Assembly (NCBI GenBank): GCA_001464385.1
Contig: LNFB01000222.1
Span: 47,733-111,732 of the forward strand
Reading direction: 5' to 3'
DNA from: Deltaproteobacteria bacterium Ga0077550
GTDB lineage: Bacteria; Myxococcota_A; Polyangia; Nannocystales; Nannocystaceae
DNA length: 64,000 bases
The notes below the pieces were generated by a model. The model did no database searches. It worked only from the letters and a program-made list of their open reading frames with translations, and was not told the DNA's origin. The translations under genes were made by a program, and so were the position numbers. The stretch's first letter is position 1. Each line of letters starts with the position of its first letter. Positions 33,560 through 42,519 of the stretch are shown one piece after another.

Positions 33560-34906
33560 ATGTCCATGTCTTCCCCATCCACTTCATCGCTGTGTCCCTC
33601 GCCGACGCGCCGCTCGACCATGGGGCCTGTCATCACCGTGGCTGTCGCCGTCGCCGCGGGCGCCTCGCTCACCGCCGTGCAGGGCTGCGGGGAGGACGGC
33701 ATCGGCGGCAAGATCGCCGAGCAGTGCGGCTTGGCCTGCTCGGAGAAGGGGTTCGTCGGCGGCGACGCCAAGATCTCCGGCATCGCGTCGATCGACGCGT
33801 TCTTCGGCGCCGCGATCGATCTCAACGCGTCGATGCGCGGGCTGAGCGGAGGCCTCCGCGCCGAGCTCGACGCGATCGGGGCCTCGGTCGGGCTCGCCCC
33901 GGGTGCGACGGGGGCGGAGATCCGCGGCGCCGTCGAGGGCTACCTCGAGGCACGCGTCGACGGTGGCCTCACCATCGAGTACGCGCCGCCCAAGTGCGAG
34001 GCGAGCATCGAGGCCAGCGTGGCCGCGGCCGCCGAGTGCGACGCGAGCGTCGATCCCGGGTCGGTGTCCGTGAAGTGCGAGGGCTCGTGCAAGGCCGAGG
34101 CCGGGGTCGCGGTCGATTGCGGCGCGTCGGCCGAGCTCAAGTGCACCGGCACGGCGCCGGGCCTCGATTGCTCGGGGACGTGCACCGGCTCGTGCGCCGT
34201 CGAGCTCACCGCCGAGGCCGCGTGCGACGGGACCTGCCGCGGCAGCTGCAACGCCGGCGGCAGCACGATGGACGGCTTCGAGGGCAAGTGCTCCGGCATG
34301 TGCATGGGTGAGTGCGTGGTCGAGGCCTCGGCGGGCATCGATTGCTCGGGCAAGTGCGAGGGCAGCTGCGAGTACACGGCGCCCGAGGGTGGGTGCGATG
34401 CGTCGGCCGAGGCCCACTGCGAGGCGATGGCCGGGGCGTCGGTCGAGTGCTCGGGCGGCTGCGAGGGCAAGGCCGAGCCGCCGATGGTCAGCGCCGAGTG
34501 CGAGGCCAGTGTCGAGGCCAAGGCCAGCGCGTCGGTCGAGTGCTCGCCGCCGAGCCTCGACATCGCGTTCGAGTTCAACGCCGCGCTCGAGGGCGACCTC
34601 GCCGCGCAGGCCGAGTTCCGCGCGTGGCTCGAGGGCTTCCGCGCGCACTTCTCGGCGATCCTCGCCCTGCGTGCGAAGGCCGAGGGCGTGGCCTCGGCGG
34701 CGGCGGACCTGGGCACGGCGGCCACCGGCGCGGTGCAGGTCGCGGTCGAGGATCTCACGGCCGACGTGAACGTCGCCGCGGCGTTCGGTGCCGTGTGTGC
34801 GCTGGACGAGCTGCCGATCGCCGGCGAGGCGATCGTCGAGGCGAGCACGGCACTGGGCGCCGAGATCACGGCGTCGGCCGAGGTCGTCGCCGCGTTCGGC
34901 GGGTAG
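33560..34906 (+). CDS. Cys-rich repeat lipoprotein (CxGxCxGxC motif)
   Basis: A 448-residue exported protein. The signal segment (MGPVITVAVAVAAGASLTAV) precedes Cys at VQGCGED, a likely lipid anchor. A helical region follows, then about 210 residues rich in Cys, Glu, Ala and Gly with four copies of a nine-residue motif: CSGTCTGSC, CDGTCRGSC, CSGMCMGEC and CSGKCEGSC. Segments such as ASVECSGGCEG and KCEASIEASVAAAAEC link them. The last 130 residues are Ala-rich helix. AGGAG 4 nt before ATG 33560 settles the start. No family is recognised. A metal-binding or disulfide stalk is conceivable. It is followed 71 bp later by a kinase-TPR gene on the same strand. Confidence 0.75.
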   Translation: MSMSSPSTSSLCPSPTRRSTMGPVITVAVAVAAGASLTAVQGCGEDGIGGKIAEQCGLACSEKGFVGGDAKISGIASIDAFFGAAIDLNASMRGLSGGLRAELDAIGASVGLAPGATGAEIRGAVEGYLEARVDGGLTIEYAPPKCEASIEASVAAAAECDASVDPGSVSVKCEGSCKAEAGVAVDCGASAELKCTGTAPGLDCSGTCTGSCAVELTAEAACDGTCRGSCNAGGSTMDGFEGKCSGMCMGECVVEASAGIDCSGKCEGSCEYTAPEGGCDASAEAHCEAMAGASVECSGGCEGKAEPPMVSAECEASVEAKASASVECSPPSLDIAFEFNAALEGDLAAQAEFRAWLEGFRAHFSAILALRAKAEGVASAAADLGTAATGAVQVAVEDLTADVNVAAAFGAVCALDELPIAGEAIVEASTALGAEITASAEVVAAFGG

Positions 34907-34977
34907 CACCGACCCCGGGCCGCGGCTCGGCGCTCCGGGCCGCGGCGGCGCGATGGAACGCCGCGGACCGATCGGGC

Positions 34978-37770
34978 ATGCTCCGGATCGTGTCGGAGCA
35001 GCCCGGTGCCGGCGGTGCGCAGACGCGGGTCCTGTCGCCGCGTCCGGTCGAGCCCGGCGAGACGATGCTCGACGAGGAGCTCGTGGCGGCGCCCGCCGAC
35101 GCCGACCCGGTGACCGAGCACCTCGCGCGCGGCCAGGCGCTCGGCCGCTACATCCTGCTCGAGCCCCTCGGCGAGGGCGGGATGGGCGTGGTGTATGCCG
35201 CGTACGATCCCGAGCTCGATCGACGCGTCGCGCTCAAGTTGCTGCGCCACGGCGCCGCCGACGACAGCTCCATGGGCCGCGCGCGCCTGGTCCGCGAGGC
35301 CCAGGCGATGGCGAAGCTCTCGCATCCCAACGTCATCACCGTCTTCGATGTCGGCGCGGTCGAGGGCCGCGTGTTCGTGTCGATGGAGCTGGTCGTCGGT
35401 GACGATCTGCGCGGCTGGCTGGCCGCGGCCGCGCGCACGCCCGCCGAGATCCTGCGCGTGTTCGTGCAGGCCGGCCGTGGGCTCGCGGCGGCCCACGCCG
35501 CGGGGTTGATCCACCGCGACTTCAAGCCCGGCAACGTGCTCGTCGGGGAGGACGGCACGGTGCGCGTCGCCGACTTCGGGCTGGCGCGCCGGCTCGGCGA
35601 GCGCGAGGGCAGCGATGACGGGCAGGCCCTCGTCGCGACGCCCGTCGAGGGGACGCCCGAGGCGGTCACGCGCACCGGCGCGGTGATCGGCACGCCGGCG
35701 TACATGGCCCCCGAACAGCACCTCGGTCGCGACCTCGACGCGCGGGCCGATCAGTTCAGCTTCTGCGTGGCGCTGTGGGAGGCGCTGCAGGGCGAGCGAC
35801 CGTTCCGCGCGACGCACCCGGTGGAGCTGATGGTCCAGGTGACGCGCGGCGAGATCATGCCGTCGGCCAAGGACGGCGCGATGCCGGCGTGGATCCGCCG
35901 CGTGCTGGCGCGCGGGCTCGCCCCCGATCCGGCGCAGCGCTTCGCGTCGATGACCGAGCTCCTCGCCGCGCTCGATCGCGATCCCCGACGCCGCCGGCTC
36001 GCGGTCGGCTCCGTCGCTGGGATCGCGACGTTGGGCGCGGTGGCGTGGCTCGCCGTCGCACCCGAGGAGCCGTGCGCCGGGGCCGAGCGGCAGCTCGCCG
36101 AGGTGTGGAGCCCGGCGCGCCGCGATCAGCTGAGCGAGCGCTTCGCCGCGACCGGCCTGCCCTACGCCGCCGACGCCGCGGCCTCGGTGGGGCGGCGACT
36201 CGACGCCTACGGTGCGGCGTGGATCGAGGCGCGCGTGAAGGCGTGCGCCGCAGCGCTGGCCGATCCGCAGGCGGACGTGCCCGAGGACGTCCCGATGTCG
36301 CGCTGCGTCGAGCGACGTCGTCGTGACCTCGGCGCGCTCGTCGACGTGCTCGTCGACGCCGACGCGGCGCTGGTCGAGCGGGCGAGCGAGGCCCTCGGTG
36401 GCCTGCGCGCGCTCGAGACCTGCTTCGACCCGGCGCTCGGCTTCGGGGATGTGCCGCTGCCCGCCGACCCCGACGCGCGCGCGGCCGTCGAGGCGGCCCG
36501 CGACGCGCTGGGCCGGGTCAACGCCGCCTCGCTCGCCGGGCGGCGACGCGAGGCGCTCGAGCTGTCGACCGAGGTCTGGGGCGAGGCGGTGCGACTCGGC
36601 GACGTCGCCCTGCTCGCCGAGGCGTCGCTGATCCAGGGCGGCGCGCTCGCCGACCAGGGCCGCTTCGACGAAGGGGTCGCGCAGCTCGAGGCCGGCGCGA
36701 TCTGGGCGATCCAATCCGGCTATGACATGGCCCTGCTCGAGCTCTGGATCGCGCTGGCGTGGCATACCGGCGTCGACCTGGGTCGCTACGACGCCGCGGC
36801 GGCGTGGGCACGGCAGGCCGACGCGATGCTCGTCCGCCTGGGCCGGCCGCTGCGGCAGCTCGGCAACCTCCGCGCGGCGCAATCGGCCTTCGCCAGCGTC
36901 GCCGGCCGGCCGGAGGAGGCGCTCGCTGCCGGCCGCGAGAGCCTCGAGGTCCGCCTGCGCGACCAACCCGGCGAGCCGATCCTGGCGAACACGCTGCTCG
37001 AGATCGCGAACCCGCTGGTGGCGCTCGGTCGCTACGACGAGGCCACCGTCGTGCTCGAGCAGGCGCTCGCGATCGCGATCGAGACCGACGGTCCCGACCA
37101 CCCGATCGTGAGCGCGATCGAGAACACCATGGGCGTCCGCGATCACTTCGCCGGGGACTCGCGCTCGGCGGAGGTCCACTGGCGACGGGCGTACGCGATC
37201 ATGGAGGCCGCGCTCGGGCCCGATCACCCCGAGCTGTTCTACTCGCTGGGCAACCTGTCCGAGGCGATGCGGGATCAGGGGAAGTTCGACGAGGCGCTCG
37301 AGACGCTGCAGCGCGTCGCGGTGCTGCAGCGGTCGCTGCCGCCGGTCCATCGCGAGCGCGCGACGACGATGCACAACATCGCCGGCGTGCAGCTGCGGCG
37401 CGGCCAGCTCGAGGCGGCGCGCGCGGGCTTCCGCGAGGCGCTCGCGATGCGCGAGGCCGTCTTCGGGCCCGACGACCCGGCCGTGGCCAACACCCTGACC
37501 GAGCTGTCGGACGTGCTGCTCGAGCTCGGTCGCGCCGACGAGGCCAGGCCGCTGCTCGAGCGCGCCCAGGTCATCCGCGACGCCGCGCCGAGCAGCCGGC
37601 TCGAGCTCGCCTACACCCAGGTCATGCTCGGTCGAGCCCGGATCGCCACGGGCGACGCCGGCGGTCGAGCCCTCGTGCAGCAGGCCGACGCGTCGCTGGC
37701 CGAGCTCCGCGGCAACACCCGCGATCGTCTGCGGCGAGTCGCGGCGGACGTGCTCGGGTCGGGGCCGTGA
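34978..37770 (+). CDS. Ser/Thr protein kinase with C-terminal TPR region (second copy)
   Basis: A 930-residue Hanks-type kinase: Gly-rich loop GEGGMGVV (65-72), Lys87 (RVALKLL), catalytic HRDFKPGN (179-186), DFG (199-201), GTPAYMAPEQ. A single membrane segment follows the kinase (SVAGIATLGAVAWLAV), then about 570 residues of TPR helices (ATVVLEQALAIAIETDGPDHP, SAEVHWRRAYAIMEAALGPDHP). The same plan as the gene at 22195-25095, so paralogues. The Lys-Pro-Gly-Asn variant after HRDF retains the catalytic Asp181. The ATG at 34978 is the last before the conserved leader; no strong RBS is seen. Confidence 0.9.
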   Translation: MLRIVSEQPGAGGAQTRVLSPRPVEPGETMLDEELVAAPADADPVTEHLARGQALGRYILLEPLGEGGMGVVYAAYDPELDRRVALKLLRHGAADDSSMGRARLVREAQAMAKLSHPNVITVFDVGAVEGRVFVSMELVVGDDLRGWLAAAARTPAEILRVFVQAGRGLAAAHAAGLIHRDFKPGNVLVGEDGTVRVADFGLARRLGEREGSDDGQALVATPVEGTPEAVTRTGAVIGTPAYMAPEQHLGRDLDARADQFSFCVALWEALQGERPFRATHPVELMVQVTRGEIMPSAKDGAMPAWIRRVLARGLAPDPAQRFASMTELLAALDRDPRRRRLAVGSVAGIATLGAVAWLAVAPEEPCAGAERQLAEVWSPARRDQLSERFAATGLPYAADAAASVGRRLDAYGAAWIEARVKACAAALADPQADVPEDVPMSRCVERRRRDLGALVDVLVDADAALVERASEALGGLRALETCFDPALGFGDVPLPADPDARAAVEAARDALGRVNAASLAGRRREALELSTEVWGEAVRLGDVALLAEASLIQGGALADQGRFDEGVAQLEAGAIWAIQSGYDMALLELWIALAWHTGVDLGRYDAAAAWARQADAMLVRLGRPLRQLGNLRAAQSAFASVAGRPEEALAAGRESLEVRLRDQPGEPILANTLLEIANPLVALGRYDEATVVLEQALAIAIETDGPDHPIVSAIENTMGVRDHFAGDSRSAEVHWRRAYAIMEAALGPDHPELFYSLGNLSEAMRDQGKFDEALETLQRVAVLQRSLPPVHRERATTMHNIAGVQLRRGQLEAARAGFREALAMREAVFGPDDPAVANTLTELSDVLLELGRADEARPLLERAQVIRDAAPSSRLELAYTQVMLGRARIATGDAGGRALVQQADASLAELRGNTRDRLRRVAADVLGSGP

Positions 37771-37807
37771 TCGTGAAGCTCGCCGCGTTCGCGTATCCTC
37801 CGCGGCG

Positions 37808-38257
37808 ATGATCCACACCGCGAATTTCGACGGCGCCTGCGAGCCCATGAACCCCGGTGGCTGGGGCGGGTGGGGCTTCGTGATCCACGCGCCGTCGGGC
37901 GAGGAGCTGCTCGCCAAGGGCGGCCTGCTCCCCCGGGGACCGGCGATGACCAACAACGTCGCGGAGTACACCGCGGCGCTCGAGTGCGTGCGCGCTTGGA
38001 TCGAGCTGCGGGCGGGGCTCGGCGCCGACGCGCGCCTCGAGCTACGCGGCGACTCGAAGCTCGTCGTCGAGCAGATGTGCGGGCGCTGGCAGGTGAAGCA
38101 GGGGGCGTACGTCGTGGTGTACCGGGAGCTGCGCGCGCTGCTCGACGCGCACGCGATCGCGGTGACCTGGACGTGGATCCCGCGGGCAGAGAACGCCCGC
38201 GCGGACGAGCTGAGCAAGCAGGAGCTCGTGAACGCGGGCGTGAAGATCGTGCACTGA
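37808..38257 (+). CDS. Ribonuclease HI-like protein
   Basis: A 149-residue enzyme that cuts RNA in RNA-DNA hybrids. The four catalytic carboxylates are in place: Asp8 (NFDGACEP), Glu53 (NNVAEYTAALE), Asp82 (RGDSKLV) and Asp133 (ARADELS). Motif GGWGGWGFVI gives the first strands. It is of the short type lacking the basic handle found in E. coli RnhA, like YpdQ/YpeP-type proteins. It starts 38 bp after the kinase gene on the same strand. Whether it is the organism's main RNase H cannot be judged from one window. Confidence 0.9.
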   Translation: MIHTANFDGACEPMNPGGWGGWGFVIHAPSGEELLAKGGLLPRGPAMTNNVAEYTAALECVRAWIELRAGLGADARLELRGDSKLVVEQMCGRWQVKQGAYVVVYRELRALLDAHAIAVTWTWIPRAENARADELSKQELVNAGVKIVH

Positions 38258-38282
38258 CGCCGGCTTCAGTCGTCGCGCGCGG

Positions 38283-38711
38283 TCAGTCGTCGCGGTCCGC
38301 CCGCCGCCCGACCTCGGCGGTGCACCACGTGCTGCACGTCAGTGCGGTCTCGATCTCCCAGGTGTCGGGGTCGTCGGCGAACTCCGAGTCGTCGAGGTAG
38401 CGGTCGTGCTCGCAGGTGACGTCGAAGAGCAGCTCGCCGCCGTTGCGCGCGGCGACCCGCTTCATGCGGCGCAGCAGCCGGTCGTCCACGTCGCACCAGA
38501 GGTCGACCTCGACGACGCTGTCGCCGTCGACCGTGTGCTCGGCCTCGGCGTCGACGCCACCGATCCAGCGGTAGCCCTCGGGCAGCTCGTCGTGGACCTC
38601 GACCTCGTCGCCCCGCACGACGGGGTCGAAGGACTCGCCGTCGAAGTCGGCGCAGGCGGGGGCGAAGAGGGCGGCGACGAGGGCGAGCGTGCGATGCATG
38701 ACGACGGACAT
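38283..38711 (-). CDS. Small lipoprotein of unknown function
   Basis: A 142-residue lipoprotein: MSVVMHRTLALVAALFAPAC with Cys20. The mature part is highly acidic (FDGESFDPVVRGDEVEVHDEL, YLDDSEFADDPDT) with four other cysteines (WCDVDDRLL, VTCEHDRY, LTCSTWC). No family is recognised. The ATG at 38699 is an alternative start that leaves the same signal peptide. It is convergent with the RNase HI gene and divergent from the next lipoprotein. Confidence 0.65.
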   Translation of the reverse strand: MSVVMHRTLALVAALFAPACADFDGESFDPVVRGDEVEVHDELPEGYRWIGGVDAEAEHTVDGDSVVEVDLWCDVDDRLLRRMKRVAARNGGELLFDVTCEHDRYLDDSEFADDPDTWEIETALTCSTWCTAEVGRRADRDD

Positions 38712-38892
38712 GAGCAAGCCCCGTGCCGTGGGTCCGAGCGCGCCGATCCGAGGCGAGTGGGCGCGCGGTGCCGCAGCGGCGTTGCGAGACGCCCGTGCCG
38801 ACCGTCGGCCATTTGCGTCACCCGTGGGCGTCGGGCAACCGTGCGACGGATCACTCGCGCCCCCGCGGCGATCCGGGCAATGCTCCCCGCGC

Positions 38893-39594
38893 ATGCCTCC
38901 ACGCCGCGCCCTGGGCCCCGCCGTGCTCGTCGCCGCGTCGATGTCGTGGGGGTGCGCCGCGAGCCCGCCGCCGCCGGTCGCCCCGCCGCCCGCCGAGCAC
39001 GGCGCCCACGAGCCCGAGGTCGAGCACACGTTCGTGTCGACGTCGAACAACGACGGCGCGCGGGCGACGAGGTCGACGCAGGCCGAGGGCGTTGGCACCG
39101 ACTGCACCGTCACCACGCCCGAGGCTGCCCGAGCCCTCGCCGAGACCGCCGTCGCCGAGCACCTCGATCCCCAGAAGACGTGGACCACCTCACCGGTGCT
39201 GCCGGTGACGTGGCCGGCGCCCAAGCGGGCCGTCGTGTACTTCTTCTATCCGATGGCCGCGAACCCGCGGAGCATGTCCCACTTCCAGCTGTTCTCCGCG
39301 GCGTGGCGCGTCGAGGTCTCGCTGCACGACGGCTCCACGTCGGTGGCCCCGGTCGCCAAGTCGCGTGAGATCGGCACCATCACCCAGACGCGGCCCTCCT
39401 CGCTCGAGCGGCGCGAGCTCGAGATCGCCGAGGCTGCCCTGGTGCAGCAGCTCGTCGGCACGGGCGTCGACGAGGGCGAGAGCCCCTACTGGGGCTACCT
39501 CAAGTTCATGCACGAGCACCCGCAGATCGGGAAGGATCTGCAGCGGCGATCGCCGGCGTTCCTGGGCTGGGTGCGCAAGCGCTACGGCAAGTAG
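38893..39594 (+). CDS. Lipoprotein of unknown function
   Basis: A 233-residue lipoprotein: MPPRRALGPAVLVAASMSWGC (Cys21), then a Pro/Ala linker. The mature domain mixes strands and helices (RAVVYFFYPMAANPRSMSHF, WRVEVSLHDGSTSVAPV, ELEIAEAALVQQLVGTG) and ends GWVRKRYGK. No family is recognised and there is no catalytic motif. The signal peptide fixes the start at 38893; the frame is open about 70 codons upstream. Its stop is 2 bp from the convergent lipoprotein gene. Confidence 0.65.
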   Translation: MPPRRALGPAVLVAASMSWGCAASPPPPVAPPPAEHGAHEPEVEHTFVSTSNNDGARATRSTQAEGVGTDCTVTTPEAARALAETAVAEHLDPQKTWTTSPVLPVTWPAPKRAVVYFFYPMAANPRSMSHFQLFSAAWRVEVSLHDGSTSVAPVAKSREIGTITQTRPSSLERRELEIAEAALVQQLVGTGVDEGESPYWGYLKFMHEHPQIGKDLQRRSPAFLGWVRKRYGK

Positions 39595-39596
39595 CG

Positions 39597-40265
39597 TCAG
39601 TTCAGCACGCAGTCGAACTCGAACTGCCCATTGCCGCCGGCCTCGTAGATCCGATAGTAGAAGGCCGGGAAGATCGCGACGTTCTGCGCGCCATCGGGGG
39701 CGAAGAAGTAGCGCCGATCCCCGGTGGGATCGCCGGGCGGATTGACGTCCCAACCGATCATCGTGAGCGTGTTCTCCCAGTCGGCGACGTCCGCGGCGTT
39801 GGGATCGTCCGCAGCCACCGGGACCGCGACATCGACCTGGAAGTCGACGTTCCCGGACTGCGTGTAGATCGCGACGAGATCGTGCGGAACGCCGTCGGCG
39901 TCGAACGAACCCGCGATGGTCTCGACCATCGGGGGATCGACGATCGACGTCTCGGTGCACGTGAAGCTCGCGACGATGCCCCCGGTGGTCGTATCTCCGG
40001 TCGAGCCCCCGGAGCTCGAGCCATCGGTGGTCTCGCTGCCGGTCGAGTCGGCCGTGCCGCCGCTGCTCTCGGTTCCGCCCGTGGTGGACCCGCCGGTCGA
40101 GCCGGTGGTCGTGTCGGCGCCGGAGGTTCCGCTCGTGCTCCCCGCGGTGCTGCTGCTCGTGCCCGAGCCGCTCGTGCTCGCATCGGTCGTGCCGCTCCCA
40201 CCGTCGTCGCCACAGGCGGCAGCGAGGGTCCAGATCGCGACCATGGGGAGCGTTCGTCGGAGCAT
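39597..40265 (-). CDS. Lipoprotein with long Ser/Thr/Gly stalk and small beta domain
   Basis: A 222-residue lipoprotein: MLRRTLPMVAIWTLAAAC (Cys18), then about 75 residues of nearly pure Ser/Thr/Gly/Asp, then a compact domain of about 120 residues (VASFTCTETSIVDPP, VDFQVDVAVPV, FYYRIYEAGGNGQFEFDC) with two cysteines. The stalk is of the kind common in Nannocystaceae lipoproteins and may be glycosylated. No known family. It is the downstream member of two minus-strand lipoprotein genes, the other being the YHS-like one at 40352. Confidence 0.65.
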   Translation of the reverse strand: MLRRTLPMVAIWTLAAACGDDGGSGTTDASTSGSGTSSSTAGSTSGTSGADTTTGSTGGSTTGGTESSGGTADSTGSETTDGSSSGGSTGDTTTGGIVASFTCTETSIVDPPMVETIAGSFDADGVPHDLVAIYTQSGNVDFQVDVAVPVAADDPNAADVADWENTLTMIGWDVNPPGDPTGDRRYFFAPDGAQNVAIFPAFYYRIYEAGGNGQFEFDCVLN

Positions 40266-40351
40266 GAAAACACTCTGTGTCGGGCCCCGCCGCCCGCCGC
40301 GGCAACTTCTTCGCGGCCCGCAATGCCCCGGCCGAGAATTCTCCGCGGTCG

Positions 40352-40672
40352 TCACCCCTCGAACCCGTCCATGTACTTCGCCGGATCCTTCTGCACCTCG
40401 CCGACGGCCTTCGCCGAGCAGAACACATAGCTCTTGCCCCGGTACTCCCAGCGCGGCGAGTCGTCGGTGACGACGAACTTGCGCCCGCTGTACGGGCACA
40501 CGGTCACGTCGCCGGGCTTCGCGTCGACGTTGTGCACGACCGGCTTGCCGGCGAGGGGATCGGCCGCCGCGGGCGTCGCCGCGGCGTCGGGAGGCGTGGT
40601 CGGAGGGCCGGCCTTCGAGCACGCGACCGGGAGCAGCGAGACGACCAGGAGCCTTGCCCAGGTGGAGATCAT
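40352..40672 (-). CDS. YHS-like domain lipoprotein
   Basis: A 106-residue lipoprotein: MISTWARLLVVSLLPVAC (Cys18), a Pro/Ala/Thr linker, then a YHS-like domain with CPYSGRKFVV, YRGKSYVFCS and KDPAKYM. YHS domains are short metal-binding modules found in copper ATPases and heavy-metal proteins. The family's paired Cys (CPYSG and FCS) are kept, so soft-metal binding outside the cell is plausible. It is divergent from the AI-2E-type permease with a 61-bp gap that must contain both promoters. The start follows the signal peptide; a start further upstream would be out of character. Confidence 0.75.
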   Translation of the reverse strand: MISTWARLLVVSLLPVACSKAGPPTTPPDAAATPAAADPLAGKPVVHNVDAKPGDVTVCPYSGRKFVVTDDSPRWEYRGKSYVFCSAKAVGEVQKDPAKYMDGFEG

Positions 40673-40733
40673 CGATCGGCAGCTTGCCACGGCCACGCGC
40701 GGCACGGGCGTCGCGTGCGGCATACTCGGCCCC

Positions 40734-41789
40734 ATGGCCGATTCGAAGCGTCGCGACCGCAGTGCCCACGTCCTGACGAGCATGGCCGCCTTCGTGATCG
40801 TCGTCGCCGGCCTGAAGATCGCCGCGCCCCTGCTGCTGCCGTTCCTGTTCGCGGCGTTCCTCGCCGTCGTCGCCTCGCCGACGGTGCTGTGGCTCGAGCG
40901 GCGCGGGTGGCGGCCCGGGCTCGCGGTGATTCCCGCGGTGGTCGTCGTGCTCACGGCGTTGGTGGGGTTCGGGGCGATGCTGACGGCGTCGCTCGATCGC
41001 TTCGGTGACGCGTTGCCGGGTTACCGCGCCGCCCTCGAGGTCATGTTCGAGGGCGTGGTGGCGTGGCTGGCCGAGCAGGGGGTGCGCCTGCCGCAGACCG
41101 GCCTCGCCGAGCTGCTCGATCCGGGAGACATGGTCGACATGGTCGGCAACTTCGCCGGCGCCTTCGTGGTCGCCCTGTCGAACACGATGCTCGTGCTGTT
41201 CACGATGACGTTCATGCTGCTCGAGCTCACCGGCCTGCGGCGCAAGCTCGCCGTGATGCTCGGCCCCGACTCGGCTGCGACGATGACGGCGGTGTCCGGC
41301 GTGCTGGGCGACGTGCAGCGGTACCTCGCGATCAAGACCGCGATCTCGGCGCTCATCGGCATCCTCGTGTTCGTCACGTGCGTGCTCGTCGGCCTGGACT
41401 TCGCGCTGCTGTGGGGCCTGCTGGCGTTCCTGCTCAACTTCATCCCCAACGTGGGTGGTTTCATCGCGGCGATCCCCAACGTGCTCGTCGCGCTGGTCCA
41501 GCCCGACCTCGGGCCCGGGGCCGCGCTGGTCGTCGCCGTCGCCCACACTGCGATCCACACCGTGGTCGGCAACGTGCTCGAGCCGGCGTGGATGGGCCGC
41601 GAGTTGGGGATGTCGACGTTGGTCGTGTTCCTGTGCCTGGTGTTCTGGGGCTGGGTGTGGGGGCCCGTCGGGATGTTGCTGTCGGTCCCGCTGACGATGG
41701 TCGCCCGCATCATGCTCGAGGCCAGCGACGAGGGCCGACCCATCGCGGTGCTCCTCGGACGCACGCCTGCAGAGCCCGGCCTCGGGTAG
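40734..41789 (+). CDS. AI-2E family transporter (TqsA/PerM-like)
   Basis: A 351-residue inner-membrane protein with about eight transmembrane helices. The family hallmarks are AAPLLLPFLFAAFLAVVASP near the N-terminus, the soluble middle part, and the C-terminal FALLWGLLAFLLNFIPNVGGFIAA with PNVLVALVQ and VLEPAWMGRELGMSTLVV. Members include autoinducer-2 exporters and Na+/H+ antiporters, so the substrate is unknown. Start at ATG 40734 (MADSKRRDRSAHV), a short basic N-terminus before the first helix. Followed after 125 bp by a small lipoprotein gene. Confidence 0.9.
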   Translation: MADSKRRDRSAHVLTSMAAFVIVVAGLKIAAPLLLPFLFAAFLAVVASPTVLWLERRGWRPGLAVIPAVVVVLTALVGFGAMLTASLDRFGDALPGYRAALEVMFEGVVAWLAEQGVRLPQTGLAELLDPGDMVDMVGNFAGAFVVALSNTMLVLFTMTFMLLELTGLRRKLAVMLGPDSAATMTAVSGVLGDVQRYLAIKTAISALIGILVFVTCVLVGLDFALLWGLLAFLLNFIPNVGGFIAAIPNVLVALVQPDLGPGAALVVAVAHTAIHTVVGNVLEPAWMGRELGMSTLVVFLCLVFWGWVWGPVGMLLSVPLTMVARIMLEASDEGRPIAVLLGRTPAEPGLG

Positions 41790-41914
41790 GAAACCCACGC
41801 CGCGGCGTCGTCGTGGTGTTGCGCACGCGTGCCCGCCAATCTTGCGGGCTCGCGCGCTGTGCTTCGCCTGCGGTGGCCTTGACGCGGCACGGCGGCCCCC
41901 GGTACTTGCTCGCC

Positions 41915-42388
41915 ATGCGTCTGTCCCGACTGTTCCCCCTCGTCCTCACCCTCGGCGTGTTCGCGTGCACCAAGAAGGACTCGGCCGCGCCGACGACTCC
42001 GCCCACCGACGCGACCGCGACGGCGACCGACTCGCACGAGCCTGCCGCCGACCCGGCCCACGAGCACAAGTTCGAGGGCGGAGTGAAGTCGTTCCACGAC
42101 GTCATGGCGCCGCTGTGGCACGCCGCGAAGGACGACGCGCGCGTCACCAACACCTGCGCCGCCGTGGCCGATCTGGTCGCGAAGGCCGGCGCGATCGAGG
42201 CCGAGCCGATGCCGGCGGCGGCGACCGACGCCGCGGCGTGGAAGACCCGTGCCGCCGATCTGACCGCGGCGACCAAGGGTCTCGAGACCACCTGCGCCGG
42301 CGATCGCAAGGACTTCGACGCCGCCTTCACGAAGGCGCACGAGGCCTTCCACGGGCTCATCGAGCTCGCCGGCGAGAAGCACGAGTAG
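41915..42388 (+). CDS. Small His-containing lipoprotein, helical
   Basis: A 157-residue lipoprotein: MRLSRLFPLVLTLGVFAC (Cys18), a Thr/Ala linker, then an all-helical domain with several His (PAHEHKFEGGVKSFHD, LWHAAKDDARV, AHEAFHGLIELAGEKHE) and two Cys (NTCAAVAD, TTCAGDRK). This is reminiscent of four-helix-bundle cytochrome c' or periplasmic metal-binding folds, but no heme motif (CxxCH) is present. The frame is open upstream across the permease 3' end. The signal peptide fixes the start. Function unknown. Confidence 0.65.
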   Translation: MRLSRLFPLVLTLGVFACTKKDSAAPTTPPTDATATATDSHEPAADPAHEHKFEGGVKSFHDVMAPLWHAAKDDARVTNTCAAVADLVAKAGAIEAEPMPAAATDAAAWKTRAADLTAATKGLETTCAGDRKDFDAAFTKAHEAFHGLIELAGEKHE

Positions 42389-42427
42389 TCGGCCGTCGCG
42401 GCCCCGCCCGGCGGTCCCGGGCGCAAA

Positions 42428-42445
42428 ATCGGGAGTTCTCCCGAT
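42428..42445. promoter_or_regulatory. Perfect 8-bp dyad upstream of DUF1592 gene
   Basis: ATCGGGAG-TT-CTCCCGAT, a perfect palindrome with a 2-nt centre, 75 bp before the DUF1592 start and 40 bp after the preceding stop. It could be an operator for the downstream pair or a weak terminator for the upstream gene; the very short loop favours protein binding. Confidence 0.4.
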
Positions 42446-42519
42446 GGTGAACGGGCCGGTCCTCCTCCTATCGTGGACGCACGTCGGGTGCCCGGCGTGC
42501 GGCGAAGGAGTGACCGGCC

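Noticed and set aside
33940..38217. Minus-strand frame of 1425 codons
   Set aside because: Antisense shadow of the Cys-rich lipoprotein, kinase-TPR and RNase HI genes; composition is unlike any real protein here.
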